The notes: generated by a model from the sequence alone, not told the origin. A stretch of DNA of 64,000 nt from Pseudovibrio sp. JCM 19062 (GCA_001310715.1 BAXV01000011.1:1-64000); one strand, 5' to 3'; positions 41,090 to 52,125 are shown, counted from the stretch's first letter. Numbers and translations are program-made.

Positions 41090-41481
41090 AGCATAAACCC
41101 TGCGGGTGACTAAAAACGAAAAACAGATGTTGCCAACCATAAAATCTACTGCGTGATTTCACTGAAACCACCCAGTGGATGGGATTGGCCTTGCGCGCAT
41201 ATGTCCGCCAGATGGCGTTTTAATGAGCACTGTATGCCTGCAAGATGCAGATCTACAGATCAAAACACAGCGATGTAAAGTTCTTGTACTCAAGAACACC
41301 TAAAATAATCGGAACTGAAAAACAATGGAATCTTTCCATCAAACACGCGTGAGTTCCCTCGGGTGTCTTAAGTTGATCAGAATTTAGGGGGAGAGCTGCG
41401 CGCGTTTGTGGGGGCTGGGCACGAAAAATCCGGATTGGAATGTCCAACCCGGATTCGTCTTGTAGTTGCTGTGATAGATGC
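41090..41481. other. Intergenic region before psuG terminator
   Basis: 392 bases without a supported gene. The left part would hold the promoter of the lipoprotein gene, and the right end holds the psuG terminator. Confidence 0.55.
41424..41455 (-). terminator. Terminator of psuG
   Basis: On the minus strand AATCCGG-GTTGGA pairs with TCCAA-TCCGGATT, followed by TTTC, 27 bases after the psuG stop. Confidence 0.8.
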
Positions 41482-42396
41482 TTACGCAGTCAGACCGCAG
41501 GCGATTTTTGCAGCAAGCTTTGCGTTGTTTTTAACCAGCGCAATATTGGTTGCAAGGCTGCGGCCTTTGGTGCGCTCGAATATGTCTTGCAACACAAACG
41601 GAGTAACGGCTTTACCAGTGATGTTCTGATCGTTTGCGGCCTGAATGGAGGCATCGATGAACACCTGCATTTCGTCGGATGGAATCTCGTTTTCAGCCGG
41701 AACCGGATTGGTTACGAGCACGCCGCCGTGGTCACCAAATTTCTCGCGGAATGCGATCAGCTTTGCGATGTCGGAGGCGTCGTCAAGACGGTAAGGCGCT
41801 TTGATTTTGGAGTCGCGGGACCAGAAGGCAGGCACGTTTTCGCAGCCAAAGCCAACGACCGGAACGCCGCGGGTTTCAAGCACTTCCAGTGTTTTTGGAA
41901 TGTCGAGCAGGGCTTTTGCGCCCGCAGAAACCACACAAACCGGGGTGCGGGAGAGTTCGTCCAGATCCGCCGAGATGTCAAAGGTGGATTCTGCGCCTTT
42001 GTGTACGCCGCCGATGCCGCCGGTTGCAAATACACGAATGCCTGCAGCATGGGCGGCCATCATGGTGGCGGCCACGGTTGTGGAGCCGTTTTTGCCCAGT
42101 GCCATTGCGAAGGACAGGTCTGCACGGGAGCACTTCATCACGTCTTTGGCATTCGCCAGCTCTTCCAGCGTGCTGTCTTCCAGACCCACATGGAGTTCGC
42201 CATTCAGCACAGCGATTGTCGCCGGGACAGCGCCATTGTCGCGGATGAGCTGTTCTACTTCGCGGGCGGTCTCAACATTTTGCGGGTAGGGCATGCCATG
42301 GGTGATGATGGTGGACTCCAGCGCTACGATGGGTGCGCCGTTGCTCAGAGCATCTGCAACTTCTTTTGAGTGATGGATTTTAATTGAACTTCCCAT
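41482..42396 (-). CDS. psuG: Pseudouridine-5'-phosphate glycosidase PsuG
   Basis: Intact, 304 residues. Family features: PIVALESTIITHGMPYPQN at the N-terminus, TTVAATMMAAHAAGIRVFAT, GGIGGVHKGAE and SADLDELSRTPVCVVSAGAK. It breaks pseudouridine 5'-phosphate into uracil and ribose 5-phosphate (reversible). The neighbouring PfkB kinase upstream would supply the phosphorylated substrate. Confidence 0.95.
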   Translation of the reverse strand: MGSSIKIHHSKEVADALSNGAPIVALESTIITHGMPYPQNVETAREVEQLIRDNGAVPATIAVLNGELHVGLEDSTLEELANAKDVMKCSRADLSFAMALGKNGSTTVAATMMAAHAAGIRVFATGGIGGVHKGAESTFDISADLDELSRTPVCVVSAGAKALLDIPKTLEVLETRGVPVVGFGCENVPAFWSRDSKIKAPYRLDDASDIAKLIAFREKFGDHGGVLVTNPVPAENEIPSDEMQVFIDASIQAANDQNITGKAVTPFVLQDIFERTKGRSLATNIALVKNNAKLAAKIACGLTA

Positions 42397-42428
42397 GGTA
42401 TTCCCAGTCTTTCGTATGTTGTTGATGT

Positions 42429-43363
42429 TTAGGCGTGTTCTAATAAACGAGCATTAAGCGATTGGGGCGAAAGCGTTGCCGGTGCTGCGCCGGTCGCTTC
42501 CACTGTAATTGATGCTGATGCGAGGCCGCTTTTTACTGCTGAAACCGGGTCTTCATTGAGGCAACTCGCATAAAGGAAGCCTGCAATAAAAGCGTCACCG
42601 GCGCCGGTGACGTCCACCGGCATAACAGAAAATGGGGTGTGCGAGGTTGTGCTGCCTGCACAGTGCAGGGCCAGCGGTTTGTCGGCGTTGCTGACCAGCA
42701 CGCTCGCAATGCCCATTGCTGCTAGCTTTTGTGCAAGGTCTTCTGTCGTGAACTCACCTGGCTTGCACTCCAATAGCGCTGCAGCTTCATCTGTGTTGGT
42801 GAAGAGAATATCGATGTTTGACAGGAGCGGGCGCAGTTTGGGGGCCTTTGCAATTGAAACAGTGTCAGCTGCGAGCAGGCGGTGGCCCTTGGCGTTGGTC
42901 AGAGAGAGAAGGGTGTCTTCTTCCAGATTGGTTTCGCAGAGCCAGATATCGCAATCCAGCAGTGCTTGCGGGATCGGATTTTCTGCTGAAAAACTTACTT
43001 TCGATGTGATCTCGCTATCCGAAATGGCGGAAAACAAAGTACCGTCGGGATTGTGGAGTGCGAGATAGGAGCCGGTTCTTCCTTCAGGCACTGTGGTGAT
43101 GCTGGATGTATCGATCCCGCATTCCGAGAGGCTGCTTGCGAGGAAAGCTCCGTCCGCGTCATCTCCCAGACAGCCGTGCATTGTAGGTTTCATGCCCAGC
43201 CGCGCCATGGCACGGGCAATGTTGGCACCGACGCTCCGGCACGGGACATAATTTTCCCTGGTGTGGAAGTGTCTGGTTTAAATGGCCGATCCGCGTGGGC
43301 AATTCTGTCCAGGTGAATTGCGCCGATAACTCCGACTTTTTTTTGACGACATACCCAATTCAT
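42429..43363 (-). CDS. psuK: PfkB family kinase, probably pseudouridine kinase (frameshifted)
   Basis: PfkB fold: VGVIGAIHLDRIAHADRPF at the N-terminus, NIARAMARLGMKPTMHGCLG, and the C-terminal signature DVTGAGDAFIAGFLYA with the GAGD anion hole. About 310 residues. A break near 43228 restores VGANIARAM. Another at an A8 run near 43340 may mean the true start is the ATG at 43352 (MSSKKVGVIG), after GGGAGG. The gene lies 32 bases before psuG on the same strand, as in pseudouridine catabolic operons. Other PfkB sugars cannot be excluded. Confidence 0.82.
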
Positions 43364-43521
43364 CCTCCCGACATCGAAACATGGTTGATATGCAATGCGG
43401 TTGGTTAGCGCAAGCTACGGGCAAATACGGACTGTGGGTGATGTATCAAAACTGTGTGTTTGATGGTCTGATTCCATATCTGTGTTTTCCTTGGGTAGAT
43501 TGAAAAAGTTATCTACATACT

Positions 43522-43536
43522 GAACAATTAGAGAAC
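43522..43536 (+). promoter_or_regulatory. LexA (SOS) box upstream of recA
   Basis: GAAC-AATTAGA-GAAC matches the alphaproteobacterial LexA operator GAAC-N7-GAAC exactly. It lies 121 bases before recA. Confidence 0.8.
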
Positions 43537-43656
43537 ACATTGAAATTAATTCATTTTTATTAGTTAGTTATCAGGTATTGTAAAGGCGGAACAAAATGAG
43601 TACAAATAACTGACTTTGAAACTGCGCGTCCATCGTGAAATAAGGGATGAGAACGT

Positions 43657-44721
43657 ATGGCACAAACTTCACTCCGCCTTGTTGAGGGCAATCAGATGGA
43701 CAAAACTAAAGCACTGGATGCAGCGCTTTCACAAATTGAACGAGCTTTTGGTAAAGGCTCAATTATGCGCATGGGCCAGGGGCAGGCCGTAGAAATCCAG
43801 AGCGTTTCGACTGGTTCTCTCAGTCTTGATATCGGCCTTGGGATCGGCGGGCTTCCGAAAGGGCGTATTGTTGAGATTTATGGACCTGAAAGTTCCGGTA
43901 AAACAACACTGGCTTTGCACACGGTTGCCTGTGCGCAACAAGGAGGCGGGATTTGCGCCTTTATTGATGCTGAGCACGCATTGGACCCGATTTATGCGCG
44001 CAAGCTTGGTGTGAACATTGATGACCTGCTTATCTCCCAGCCGGATGCTGGTGAGCAGGCGCTTGAGATCGCTGATACGCTGGTTCGTTCCGGTGCGGTT
44101 GACGTGCTGGTGATCGACTCCGTTGCTGCGCTGACGCCAAAAGCCGAACTTGAAGGCGAGATGGGCGATTCGCTTCCTGGTCTGCAGGCTCGTTTGATGA
44201 GTCAGGCGCTGAGAAAGCTGACGGCTTCCATTTCCAAATCCAATACCATGGTCATCTTCATCAACCAGATCCGCATGAAGATTGGTGTGATGTTTGGTTC
44301 TCCCGAGACGACAACCGGTGGTAATGCGCTCAAGTTTTATGCGTCTGTGCGTCTTGATATCCGCCGTATTGGCGCGATCAAGGATCGGGATGAGATTGTT
44401 GGCAACCAGACCCGCGTGAAAGTGGTGAAGAACAAGTTGGCGCCTCCATTCAAACAGGTCGAGTTTGACATCATTTATGGTGAAGGTATCTCCAAAATGG
44501 GGGAATTGCTGGATCTTGGTGTTAAAGGCGGTATTGTTGAGAAGTCAGGTGCTTGGTTCTCCTACAACAGTCAGCGGCTGGGGCAGGGGCGCGAGAATTC
44601 GAAAAACTTCCTGAAAGAGAATCCCGAGTTGGCGGATGAGATCGAACTCGCCATTCGGCAGAATGCCGGTTTGATCGCTGAAGTGATCAACGATCCGGAA
44701 AAAGCTGCGGAAAACCAATAG
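43657..44721 (+). CDS. recA: Recombinase RecA
   Basis: Intact, 354 residues. Walker [11 protein letters not shown], catalytic region [17 protein letters not shown]1/L2 loops and [20 protein letters not shown]. It catalyses strand exchange and activates LexA self-cleavage. Preceded by AAGGGATGAGAACGT and a LexA box. A possible five-codon open frame (43596-43613) lies upstream. Followed by a terminator and alaS. Confidence 0.98.
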   Translation: MAQTSLRLVEGNQMDKTKALDAALSQIERAFGKGSIMRMGQGQAVEIQSVSTGSLSLDIGLGIGGLPKGRIVEIYGPESSGKTTLALHTVACAQQGGGICAFIDAEHALDPIYARKLGVNIDDLLISQPDAGEQALEIADTLVRSGAVDVLVIDSVAALTPKAELEGEMGDSLPGLQARLMSQALRKLTASISKSNTMVIFINQIRMKIGVMFGSPETTTGGNALKFYASVRLDIRRIGAIKDRDEIVGNQTRVKVVKNKLAPPFKQVEFDIIYGEGISKMGELLDLGVKGGIVEKSGAWFSYNSQRLGQGRENSKNFLKENPELADEIELAIRQNAGLIAEVINDPEKAAENQ

Positions 44722-44727
44722 AGTTTT

Positions 44728-44759
44728 GAGGGGCTGGATTTATCCAGCCTCTTTTTTTT
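44728..44759 (+). terminator. Terminator of recA
   Basis: GAGGGGCTGGA/TCCAGCCTC stem, short loop, then T8. Confidence 0.92.
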
Positions 44760-44911
44760 GTAGGGTTTTATGGACAGAATTGCTGCAGATGGCTAAAACG
44801 CGGCAGATACCAATTTTTGTTGCATCGTTTTTGATGCGCGTACCCTGCAATTTGGCAGCTGTGATTATTAGAATGGCTGCCCACTAGAAAACAAGACGGA
44901 CATCAATACCT

Positions 44912-47572
44912 ATGAGTGGCGTCAACGAAATTCGGTCGGCTTTTCTCGACTACTTTGCAAAAAACGGACACGAAGTTGTTCCTTCCAGTCCATTGGTGCC
45001 ACGTAATGACCCGACATTGATGTTTACAAATGCGGGTATGGTGCCATTCAAGAACGTATTCACCGGTTTGGAAAAACGGGATTACGTGCGTGCAACATCT
45101 TCGCAAAAGTGTGTTCGCGCTGGCGGTAAGCACAACGATCTGGATAATGTTGGTTATACGGCGCGTCACCACACCTTCTTTGAAATGCTGGGCAACTTTT
45201 CCTTTGGCGATTACTTTAAGGAACATGCAATTGAGCTGGCATGGAACCTGATCACCAAGGAATACGGTCTGCCAGCGGACAAGCTGCTGGTCACTGTGTA
45301 CTCCGAGGATGAAGAAGCCTTCAAAATCTGGAAGAAGCTGACTGGCTTTGCTGATGAGAAGATCATCCGCATTTCAACCTCTGACAACTTCTGGGCGATG
45401 GGCGATACCGGTCCTTGTGGTCCATGCTCCGAGATCTTCTACGATCACGGTGAGCATATCTGGGGTGGCCCTCCAGGTTCTCCTGAGGAAGACGGCGACC
45501 GCTTTATCGAGATCTGGAATCTGGTGTTCATGCAATATGAGCAGATGCCAGAAAAGCGCATTGATCTGCCGCGTCCATCCATTGATACGGGTATGGGTCT
45601 TGAGCGTTTTGCTGCGATTATGCAGGGCGTGCACAACAACTATGAGATCGACCTGTTCAAGGCGTTGATTTCCAGCTCCGAGCATATCACCGGCGTTGCC
45701 GCCGAAGGCAATGCGCAGGCGAGCCACCGGGTGATTGCCGATCACTTGCGGTCTATGGCATTCCTGATTGCTGATGGTGTTCTGCCATCCAACGAAGGCC
45801 GTGGTTATGTTCTGCGCCGCATTATGCGCCGCGCGATGCGCCATGCAAACCTTCTGGGTGCAAAAGAGCCGGTCATCTTCAAAATGCTGCCTACTCTGGT
45901 TCGTGAAATGGGTCAGGCTTTCCCTGAGCTGCCGCGTGCAGAAAAGCTCATTGAAGAGACTGTGCAGCTGGAAGAAAAGCGTTTCATCAAGACGCTTGAG
46001 CGTGGCCTTGGCTTGCTGGAAGATGCAACCAGTTCCCTTGGAACCGGCGACCAGCTGGATGGTGAGACTGCGTTCAAGCTTTATGACACCTATGGTTTTC
46101 CGCTTGATCTGACGCAGGATGCTTTGCGTAGTCGTGAGATTGCCGTTGATACGGATGGTTTCAACACCGCAATGGAACGTCAGCGTGCTGAAGCTCGGGC
46201 GGCTTGGTCCGGCTCCGGTGATGCGGCAACAGATGCGATCTGGTTTTCCATCAAGGAGAAGGCTGGTGCAACTGAGTTCCTCGGTTATGAAACCGAGAAG
46301 GCCGAAGGTGCTGTTCTGAGCCTTGTGAAAGATGGCGAAGAAGTCACAGCCTTGAAGCAGGGCGAAGAGGGTTCCCTGATCCTCAACCAGACCCCGTTTT
46401 ATGGCGAATCCGGTGGTCAGGTTGGTGACTGCGGTACCATGATTGCCGAGGGTGTTTCTCTGGTTGTCACCAACACGCACAAGAAGGCTGACGGCCTATT
46501 TGTTCATTCTGTTCGTGTTGAGAGCGGCGAAGTTCAGGTGGATGATGCGCTTGAGCTGATCGTTGATCATTCTCGCCGCAGTTCCATTCGTTCCAACCAC
46601 TCCGCAACCCACCTGGTTCATGAGGCGCTGCGCGAGGTGCTTGGTACGCACGTTGCTCAGAAAGGTTCTCTGGTTACACCTGAGCGTCTGCGTTTTGACT
46701 TCTCGCATCCAAAACCTGTCAGTGCTGACGAAACAGCACAGGTTGAGGCGCTGGCCAACGAGATCGTTTTGCAGAATGCGCCGGTTGAGACTTCTTTGAT
46801 GGAAGTTGATGAGGCGATTGAAGCAGGTGCTATGGCGTTGTTTGGCGAAAAGTACGGTGATGAAGTGCGCGTGGTTTCCATGGGTACGGCAACTGCCGGC
46901 GAGAAAGCTGGCAAGTCCTACTCTGTTGAGCTGTGTGGTGGCACGCATGTAAGACGTACCGGTGACATTGGTCTTGTGACTGTTGTTTCTGAAGGTGCTG
47001 TTGCTGCTGGTGTTCGCCGTATTGAAGCGCTCACCGGTGATGAAGCCCGCAAGTATCTGGCAGAGCAGGATGCTTTGATGCGTGAAACTGCTGGCCTGCT
47101 GAAAGTTTCTGCAGCGGACGTTCCATCTCGCGTTGCGGGTCTTCTTGACGAGCGCAAGAAGTTGGAGCGCGAACTGGCCGAAGCGAAGAAGAAGCTTGCC
47201 ATGGGCGGCGGTGGCTCCGGTGGTGATGCTGGTGTGACTGAAGCTGGTAAATTCAAGCTGATGGCACGTGTTTTGGAAGGCATCAGCCCGAAGGATCTGA
47301 AGTCTGTTGCCGATGAAGGCAAGACTGCGATTGGGTCTGGCGTGGTAGTGCTGATCAGCAAGGCGGAAGACGGTAAAGCGGCGATCGTTGTTGGTGCGAC
47401 CAAGGACGTGAGTGACACTGCAAGTGCTGTTGATCTTGTTCGTATCGGTTCTGGTGCGCTTGGTGGACGTGGCGGCGGTGGACGTCCTGACATGGCGCAG
47501 GCGGGTGGCCCTGATGCAAGCAAGGCTGAAGAGGCGATTGCAGCGATCAAGGCTCATCTTGAAACACTGTAA
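44912..47572 (+). CDS. alaS: Alanine-tRNA ligase
   Basis: Intact, 886 residues, the longest unbroken gene here. Class II motifs at the N-terminus ([28 protein letters not shown]), editing-domain zinc ligands ([30 protein letters not shown]) and a Gly-rich linker before the C-Ala domain ([20 protein letters not shown]). It charges tRNA-Ala and edits mischarged Ser and Gly. Followed by a terminator. Confidence 0.98.
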   Translation: MSGVNEIRSAFLDYFAKNGHEVVPSSPLVPRNDPTLMFTNAGMVPFKNVFTGLEKRDYVRATSSQKCVRAGGKHNDLDNVGYTARHHTFFEMLGNFSFGDYFKEHAIELAWNLITKEYGLPADKLLVTVYSEDEEAFKIWKKLTGFADEKIIRISTSDNFWAMGDTGPCGPCSEIFYDHGEHIWGGPPGSPEEDGDRFIEIWNLVFMQYEQMPEKRIDLPRPSIDTGMGLERFAAIMQGVHNNYEIDLFKALISSSEHITGVAAEGNAQASHRVIADHLRSMAFLIADGVLPSNEGRGYVLRRIMRRAMRHANLLGAKEPVIFKMLPTLVREMGQAFPELPRAEKLIEETVQLEEKRFIKTLERGLGLLEDATSSLGTGDQLDGETAFKLYDTYGFPLDLTQDALRSREIAVDTDGFNTAMERQRAEARAAWSGSGDAATDAIWFSIKEKAGATEFLGYETEKAEGAVLSLVKDGEEVTALKQGEEGSLILNQTPFYGESGGQVGDCGTMIAEGVSLVVTNTHKKADGLFVHSVRVESGEVQVDDALELIVDHSRRSSIRSNHSATHLVHEALREVLGTHVAQKGSLVTPERLRFDFSHPKPVSADETAQVEALANEIVLQNAPVETSLMEVDEAIEAGAMALFGEKYGDEVRVVSMGTATAGEKAGKSYSVELCGGTHVRRTGDIGLVTVVSEGAVAAGVRRIEALTGDEARKYLAEQDALMRETAGLLKVSAADVPSRVAGLLDERKKLERELAEAKKKLAMGGGGSGGDAGVTEAGKFKLMARVLEGISPKDLKSVADEGKTAIGSGVVVLISKAEDGKAAIVVGATKDVSDTASAVDLVRIGSGALGGRGGGGRPDMAQAGGPDASKAEEAIAAIKAHLETL

Positions 47573-47599
47573 AACCTGATCAAAGATCTAAGAGTTACG

Positions 47600-47630
47600 A
47601 AGGGGGGATTTAGTCTCCCCTTTATTTTTT
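47600..47630 (+). terminator. Terminator of alaS
   Basis: AAGGGG ... CCCCTT stem with a T-rich tail (TTTATTTTTT), 28 bases after the stop. Confidence 0.88.
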
Positions 47631-47837
47631 GCTAGTTACTTTCAACTGGTTCTCTCTCGCTGCCGCTTGATTGGGCATCGGAAACAGGCGGCTAGCGCGA
47701 TTGCCGGAACGCCCGTTCAGGTCAAGGTGCTTAAGATGGAAGATTTGCGTCGCTTCATGGATCGCAAACCTGCCGTTGCAAAGAAGATTATTGATGAGCA
47801 GAAGGTTCATCATGTGGGTGCGGAGTTTACTCCTTAG
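47631..47837 (+). pseudogene. Possible remnant or small gene after alaS
   Basis: One frame reads QAASAIAGTPVQVKVLKMED, then RRFMDRKPAVAKKIIDEQ and ends GAEFTP. The composition looks like a real helical protein tail, but I find no good start codon or ribosome binding site and an alaS terminator sits directly upstream. It may be the C-terminal end of a truncated gene or chance coding. I do not recognise the family. Confidence 0.3.
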
Positions 47838-48805
47838 TCCGGCTCCTGACTGGACGGCCCCACGACCTCAATCTTGTCAGTCCAGATGTATCCGTTGAAA
47901 TTGTCGGGCAGTGCTGCCAGTTGTTCATGCGTGTCGATGCCGCCACCAGCACCCTGTGACTTGTAGGGGCCGGATACGATGATTTCGCTGCCGTATGCTT
48001 CGAGACGCTGTTGGAACTTGTGGGGCCAGCCCCAGATTGCCCAAGTGTAGTTGGAGGGGACGCTGATGATTGTATCTCTACAGTCTTTAGGGACGTACCC
48101 GCTCCAGCCCAACGCGACGTAGGATTTCAGGCAGGCTTTGGTCTTCTGTTTGTCGAAGCCGACGATATTTGCTGCATTGTCTGCAACGCTCCATGTGGGT
48201 GCGGAGCCACCATAGACGCCCCAAACCTGCTTTAGCCACTCAGGGTGTTTTTCCAGCTTCTCTTGCAGGAGTCTGCGGAGCGGAGTTCTCTTTCCTTGAA
48301 GTTGATCAGGAATTTCTTGCGGGGAAGGGCACGGAAGACCTCTTCAAGTTCCGGCAGTGCGCCGATGCCTGTTCCCCTTAAAGGGAACGTTTTGCCGCCG
48401 TCTGCGGTGTATCCGTAGCCGATGTCCAGCGCTTTGAGCTGTGCAAGTGAGTGGGAGCGGGTGATGCCTGAGCATTGGTGCGGCAGTCCACGGTCCAGTC
48501 ATGGAATACGGCAAGTTTGTTGTCTGTGGTGGGGTGAACGTCCAGCTCTACGATGTCTGCACCAGCTTCAAAGGCGGCCTGCATGGAGGCGATCGTGTTT
48601 TCCAGAAAGGTGTGAGAAGGGGCGTCGATGCGCTCTGCAGTGCAGGTTTCGTTTGTGAGATTGTTACGGTGATAGGTCTGGTGGACACCGCGATGGGCAA
48701 TGTATTTTGGTGAGCCCGATGGAGTTTGAAAGGAGAACATGAGGCGTTGTAAAGGTATACTCCGGCAAGCAGCAGGAGCAGAAGGAGTGCAATCTTTTTA
48801 AACAT
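47834..48805 (-). CDS. Exported glycerophosphodiester phosphodiesterase family protein (frameshifted)
   Basis: A hydrophobic N-terminus (KKIALLLLLLLAGVYLY) anchors or exports the protein. After a shift near 48745 the GDPD core appears: YIAHRGVHQ, FLENTIASMQAAFEAGADIV, ELDVHPTTDNKLAVFHDW, giving the catalytic His and Glu/Asp residues. Two more shifts (about 48490 and 48270) lead through LPELEEVFRALPRKKFLINF to a C-terminal part ending NGYIWTDKIEVVG. It probably hydrolyses glycerophosphodiesters in the periplasm; the exact substrate is unknown. Confidence 0.82.
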
Positions 48806-48887
48806 AAACAGTCCCGAATGGAAAATGCGAATAAGCGTATAGGTTGAAATCGAAATATGTCCTCACTTAGGCGTTGTTACGTTCTAC

Positions 48888-49097
48888 TCAAGTTTTCAGA
48901 GATGCGGAGTGTGTAGCCTGTGAATCTTTGTGGTGTGTGGGGCAATCGGGTAGGCGCACTGTGAGTTCCAGTTCAATCTGTAAGTCTGGAAGCGCGAGCG
49001 CCGCAACGCCGATGCCAGTGAGGCTTGGCGCAGTAAACTTCGTGCAATAGGCGATACTTACCTCTGCCATAAGTCTTCTGGAAACTTGCTGGAACAT
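48888..49097 (-). pseudogene. RidA-like C-terminal remnant
   Basis: About 55 residues (MAEVSIAYCTKFTAPSLTGI, VAALALPDLQIELELTVRL) resemble the C-terminal third of RidA/YjgF proteins, where the usual text is PARxxVxVAxLPxGxxVEIE. The catalytic Arg of the PAR motif is replaced, and no N-terminal two thirds are present because the icd terminator lies just upstream. I take it as a decayed fragment. A chance resemblance is possible. Confidence 0.4.
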
Positions 49098-49112
49098 GAT
49101 ACTTGCACCAAC

Positions 49113-49143
49113 AAAAAAGGGTGCCCGGAGGCACCCTTTTCGG
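49113..49143 (-). terminator. Terminator of icd
   Basis: AAAAGGGTGCC/GGCACCCTTTT with loop CGGA and a long T run on the minus strand, 22 bases after the icd stop. Confidence 0.93.
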
Positions 49144-49164
49144 AAATTTGAGCTTTGGCAAAGC

Positions 49165-50381
49165 TTACGCGGTTGCCATTACTTTTTGCAGGTTTTCGTC
49201 GACTTTGTCGAGGAAGCCAGTTGTGGTGAGCCACTTCTGGTCCGGACCGACGAGCAGTGCCAGATCTTTGGTCATGTGACCGCTTTCAACTGTATCGATA
49301 CATACCTGCTCAAGAGTTTCAGCAAACTTCTTCAGCTCAGCGTTGTCATCAAGTTTTGCGCGGTGAGCCAGACCACGGGTCCATGCAAAAATAGATGCGA
49401 TGGAGTTTGTGGAGGTCTCTTCACCCTTCTGGTGCTGACGGTAGTGACGGGTCACTGTGCCGTGGGCAGCTTCAGCTTCAACAGTCTTGCCGTCTGGTGA
49501 CATCAGAACGGAAGTCATCAGGCCGAGGGAGCCGAAGCCCTGTGCAACGGTGTCAGACTGAACGTCGCCGTCGTAGTTCTTACAAGCCCAAACGTAACCA
49601 CCGGACCATTTCATGGATGCAGCAACCATGTCGTCGATGAGACGGTGCTCGTACCAGATCTTTTCGGCTTCGTACTTCTCTTTGAACTCAGCTTCGTAGA
49701 TTTCCTGGAAGATATCTTTGAAGCGACCATCGTATACTTTGAGGATGGTGTTCTTTGTAGAAAGGTAGCAAGGAACCTTGCGGCCAAGGGCGTAGTTCAA
49801 AGAAGCGCGCGCAAAGTCACGGATGGAATCATCAAGGTTGTACATCGCCATTGCGATACCAGCTGATGGTGCATCAAACACTTCGTGCTCGATCTCGGTG
49901 CCATCTTCGCCAACGAATTTAACGCTCAGCTTGCCTTTGCCAGGGAATTTGAAGTCAGTCGCGCGGTACTGGTCACCAAATGCGTGACGGCCAACGATGA
50001 TTGGCTGGGTCCAACCTGGAACCAGACGTGGAACGTTGGACATGATGATCGGCTCACGGAAGATAACGCCACCCAGGATGTTACGGATGGTGCCGTTTGG
50101 AGAGCGGTACATACGCTTCAGGTCAAACTCTTCAACGCGTGCTTCATCTGGAGTGATGGTCGCACATTTAACGCCAACACCGTATTTTTTGATCGCGTTT
50201 GCAGCGTCAACAGTGATCTGGTCATCAGTTGCGTCACGAGACTCGATGCCGAGGTCGTAGTACTTGAGATCAATGTCCAGATAAGGATGGATCAGCTTGT
50301 CCTTGATGAACTGCCAAATGATGCGGGTCATCTCATCGCCGTCGAGCTCGAGACTGGATTTTCTACCTTGATCTTTGCCAT
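49165..50381 (-). CDS. icd: NADP-dependent isocitrate dehydrogenase (frameshifted at the start)
   Basis: About 405 residues of the homodimeric, eukaryote-like type: [60 protein letters not shown] and [20 protein letters not shown]. The N-terminus [17 protein letters not shown] appears after one missing base near 50350. The ATG at 50381 is the family start. It converts isocitrate to 2-oxoglutarate in the TCA cycle. Next to recA-alaS, as in many Rhizobiales. Confidence 0.95.
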
Positions 50382-50420
50382 GTTAGTAGACCTCATGTTT
50401 TTTTTAGGTACGTGACAATG

Positions 50421-50459
50421 GAGCCATTTCTGGCTCAAGTTGCCATGTGTATACACATG
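50421..50459. promoter_or_regulatory. Hairpin and 16-bp palindrome upstream of icd
   Basis: CATGTGTATACACATG (50444-50459) is a perfect palindrome about 63 bases before the icd start. GAGCCA-TTTC-TGGCTC (50421-50436) is a hairpin between it and the gene. The palindrome looks like an operator of a dimeric regulator (GntR-like spacing). The factor is unknown. Confidence 0.45.
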
Positions 50460-50627
50460 TGCGCAATTTATTGCCAGTGAAAATCTGCGGTTGTGCGGCT
50501 TGTAATACCAAATTCGTATGCCCCGTAGAAGCGGTGTTCACTAACAAATTGCAATTTCAACTGTATTTGCTCTCAGAGAGGGTTTTGAATGCACTCTGTA
50601 ATCTCGGTGGCGCTTTTCCTTCTCCAT

Positions 50628-50670
50628 ACGATTTACTGGTGATTTACTGATGATTTACTGATGGTTTACC
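50628..50670. repeat. Four 11-bp direct repeats upstream of fabF
   Basis: Units ACGATTTACTG, GTGATTTACTG, ATGATTTACTG and ATGGTTTACC follow each other without gaps. The period equals about one helical turn. They lie about 195 bases before the fabF-type gene in the icd-fabF divergent region. Confidence 0.65.
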
Positions 50671-50864
50671 TTAGTGTACAAAGGCAATTATTTTGAAATT
50701 GCAAGATGTTATCCACTAAGATAAATGTTTGCGTAGTTTGCTCTTAACTCTCAAAACATATCCAATTACTCTGACCATAAAATGGCGCCAGAATTGGGAC
50801 GCGAGCATTTCGAAGGGCGTGCAGAAATTGGTCGTTGCGTTCTTTAGCCTAGGAGTTAGAGAAG

Positions 50865-52125
50865 ATGCGAATTGTCGTAACCGGTATGGGCGTGGTGTCA
50901 CCCCTCGGTGTTGGAATTACACCGTTTTGGGAGCGCCTGATCGCGTCCAAAAGCGGTATTCGTGCGCTCACCAGATTTGATGCAAGTAATCAGGTCTGCC
51001 AGGTGGCGGGGCAAGTTCCATCCGTCGATGAGGACGAGTTCGGCTTCGATTCCAGTATGGTCATTCCTATTAAAGACCAGAAGAAGATGGGTTTGTTTAT
51101 CCATTATGCTCTTGCAGCAGCCAAAGAGGCTCTTAATCACGCCGATTGGCATCCAGTGATGGACGAGGATAAGGAAAACAGCGCAACGATCATTGCTTCC
51201 GGTGTTGGTGGTTTCCCCGGAATGATTGGGGCTGCGCGTACTGTGGACCATAAAGCCCGAGGCGCTTGTCACCATTTGCTGTGCCTAGCTTTCTGGCCAA
51301 CCTTGCAGCAGGGCAGGTTTCCATCGCACACGACTTCAGAGGCCCTTTAGGTACCCTGTGACAGCCTGTGCTGCCAGTGTGCAGGCTATTGGCGATGCGG
51401 TGCGTCTAATCCGGAATGGTGAAGCGACTGTGGCGCTAGCTGGTGGCGCGGAGGCTAGTATTGATCCGGTTGCATTTGCCGGTTTTGGCGCAGCGCGTGC
51501 TCTTTCTCACAGTTTCAACAATGAGCCAGAAAAAGCTTCTCGGCCGTTTGATAAAAAACGTGATGGGTTTGTTATGGCTGAAGGTGCAGCGATGCTGGTG
51601 ATTGAGCCACTTGAGCATGCCCTTGCACGTGGCGCGACACCGTTGGCGGAGATTGTTGGTTACGGTACTTCTGCTGATGCGCACCATGCAACTGCCTCCC
51701 TTCCAGATGGGGCGGGTGGTCAGCGTGCGATGCGCAGGGCTTTAAAACAGGCCGGACTCAACCCTAACGAGATCGGTTATATCAATGCGCACAGTACTTC
51801 AACGCCGATCGGGGATGCTGCGGAGATTGCAGGTATTTGTGCGGTGTTTGGTGATCGAGGCAAAGATCTAGCGATTTCATCAACCAAGTCGGCAACCGGG
51901 CATCTCTTGGGTGCCGCCGGTGCGCTTGAGGCGGTTGCCTCGATAATGGCTCTGAGAGAAGGGATTCTTCCGCCGACTTTAAACCTCGATGATCCTGATG
52001 AAGAGGCTGCCCAGTTTGAGCTGGTACCCAAAACGGCCCAACAAAAAGATCTAAAATATGTTATGTCCAATGGCTTTGGTTTTGGGGGAGTGAATGCCTC
52101 TATAATTTTTGGAAAAGTAAATTAA
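50865..52125 (+). CDS. fabF: Beta-ketoacyl-ACP synthase II type enzyme (frameshifted)
   Basis: About 420 residues of thiolase fold. MRIVVTGMGVVSPLGVG at the N-terminus; nucleophile Cys in GTPVTACAASVQAI, catalytic His in NAHSTSTPIGD and KSATGHLLGAAGALEAV. Breaks near 51262 and 51352; the second is CCCC read as CCC. It would elongate fatty acyl chains from malonyl-ACP. I cannot say whether it is the main FabF or a specialised paralogue, because no acpP or fabG lies beside it. Confidence 0.85.

Noticed and set aside
41440..42369. 309-residue open frame on the plus strand
   Set aside because: Antisense to psuG, which is an intact, well-conserved enzyme.
45374..47557. Long minus-strand open frames (368 and 353 residues)
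   Set aside because: Antisense to alaS, a clearly conserved gene; composition is that of a complementary-strand shadow.
50628..50670. Start of a CRISPR array
   Set aside because: The 11-bp units are contiguous without spacers, and no cas genes are near.
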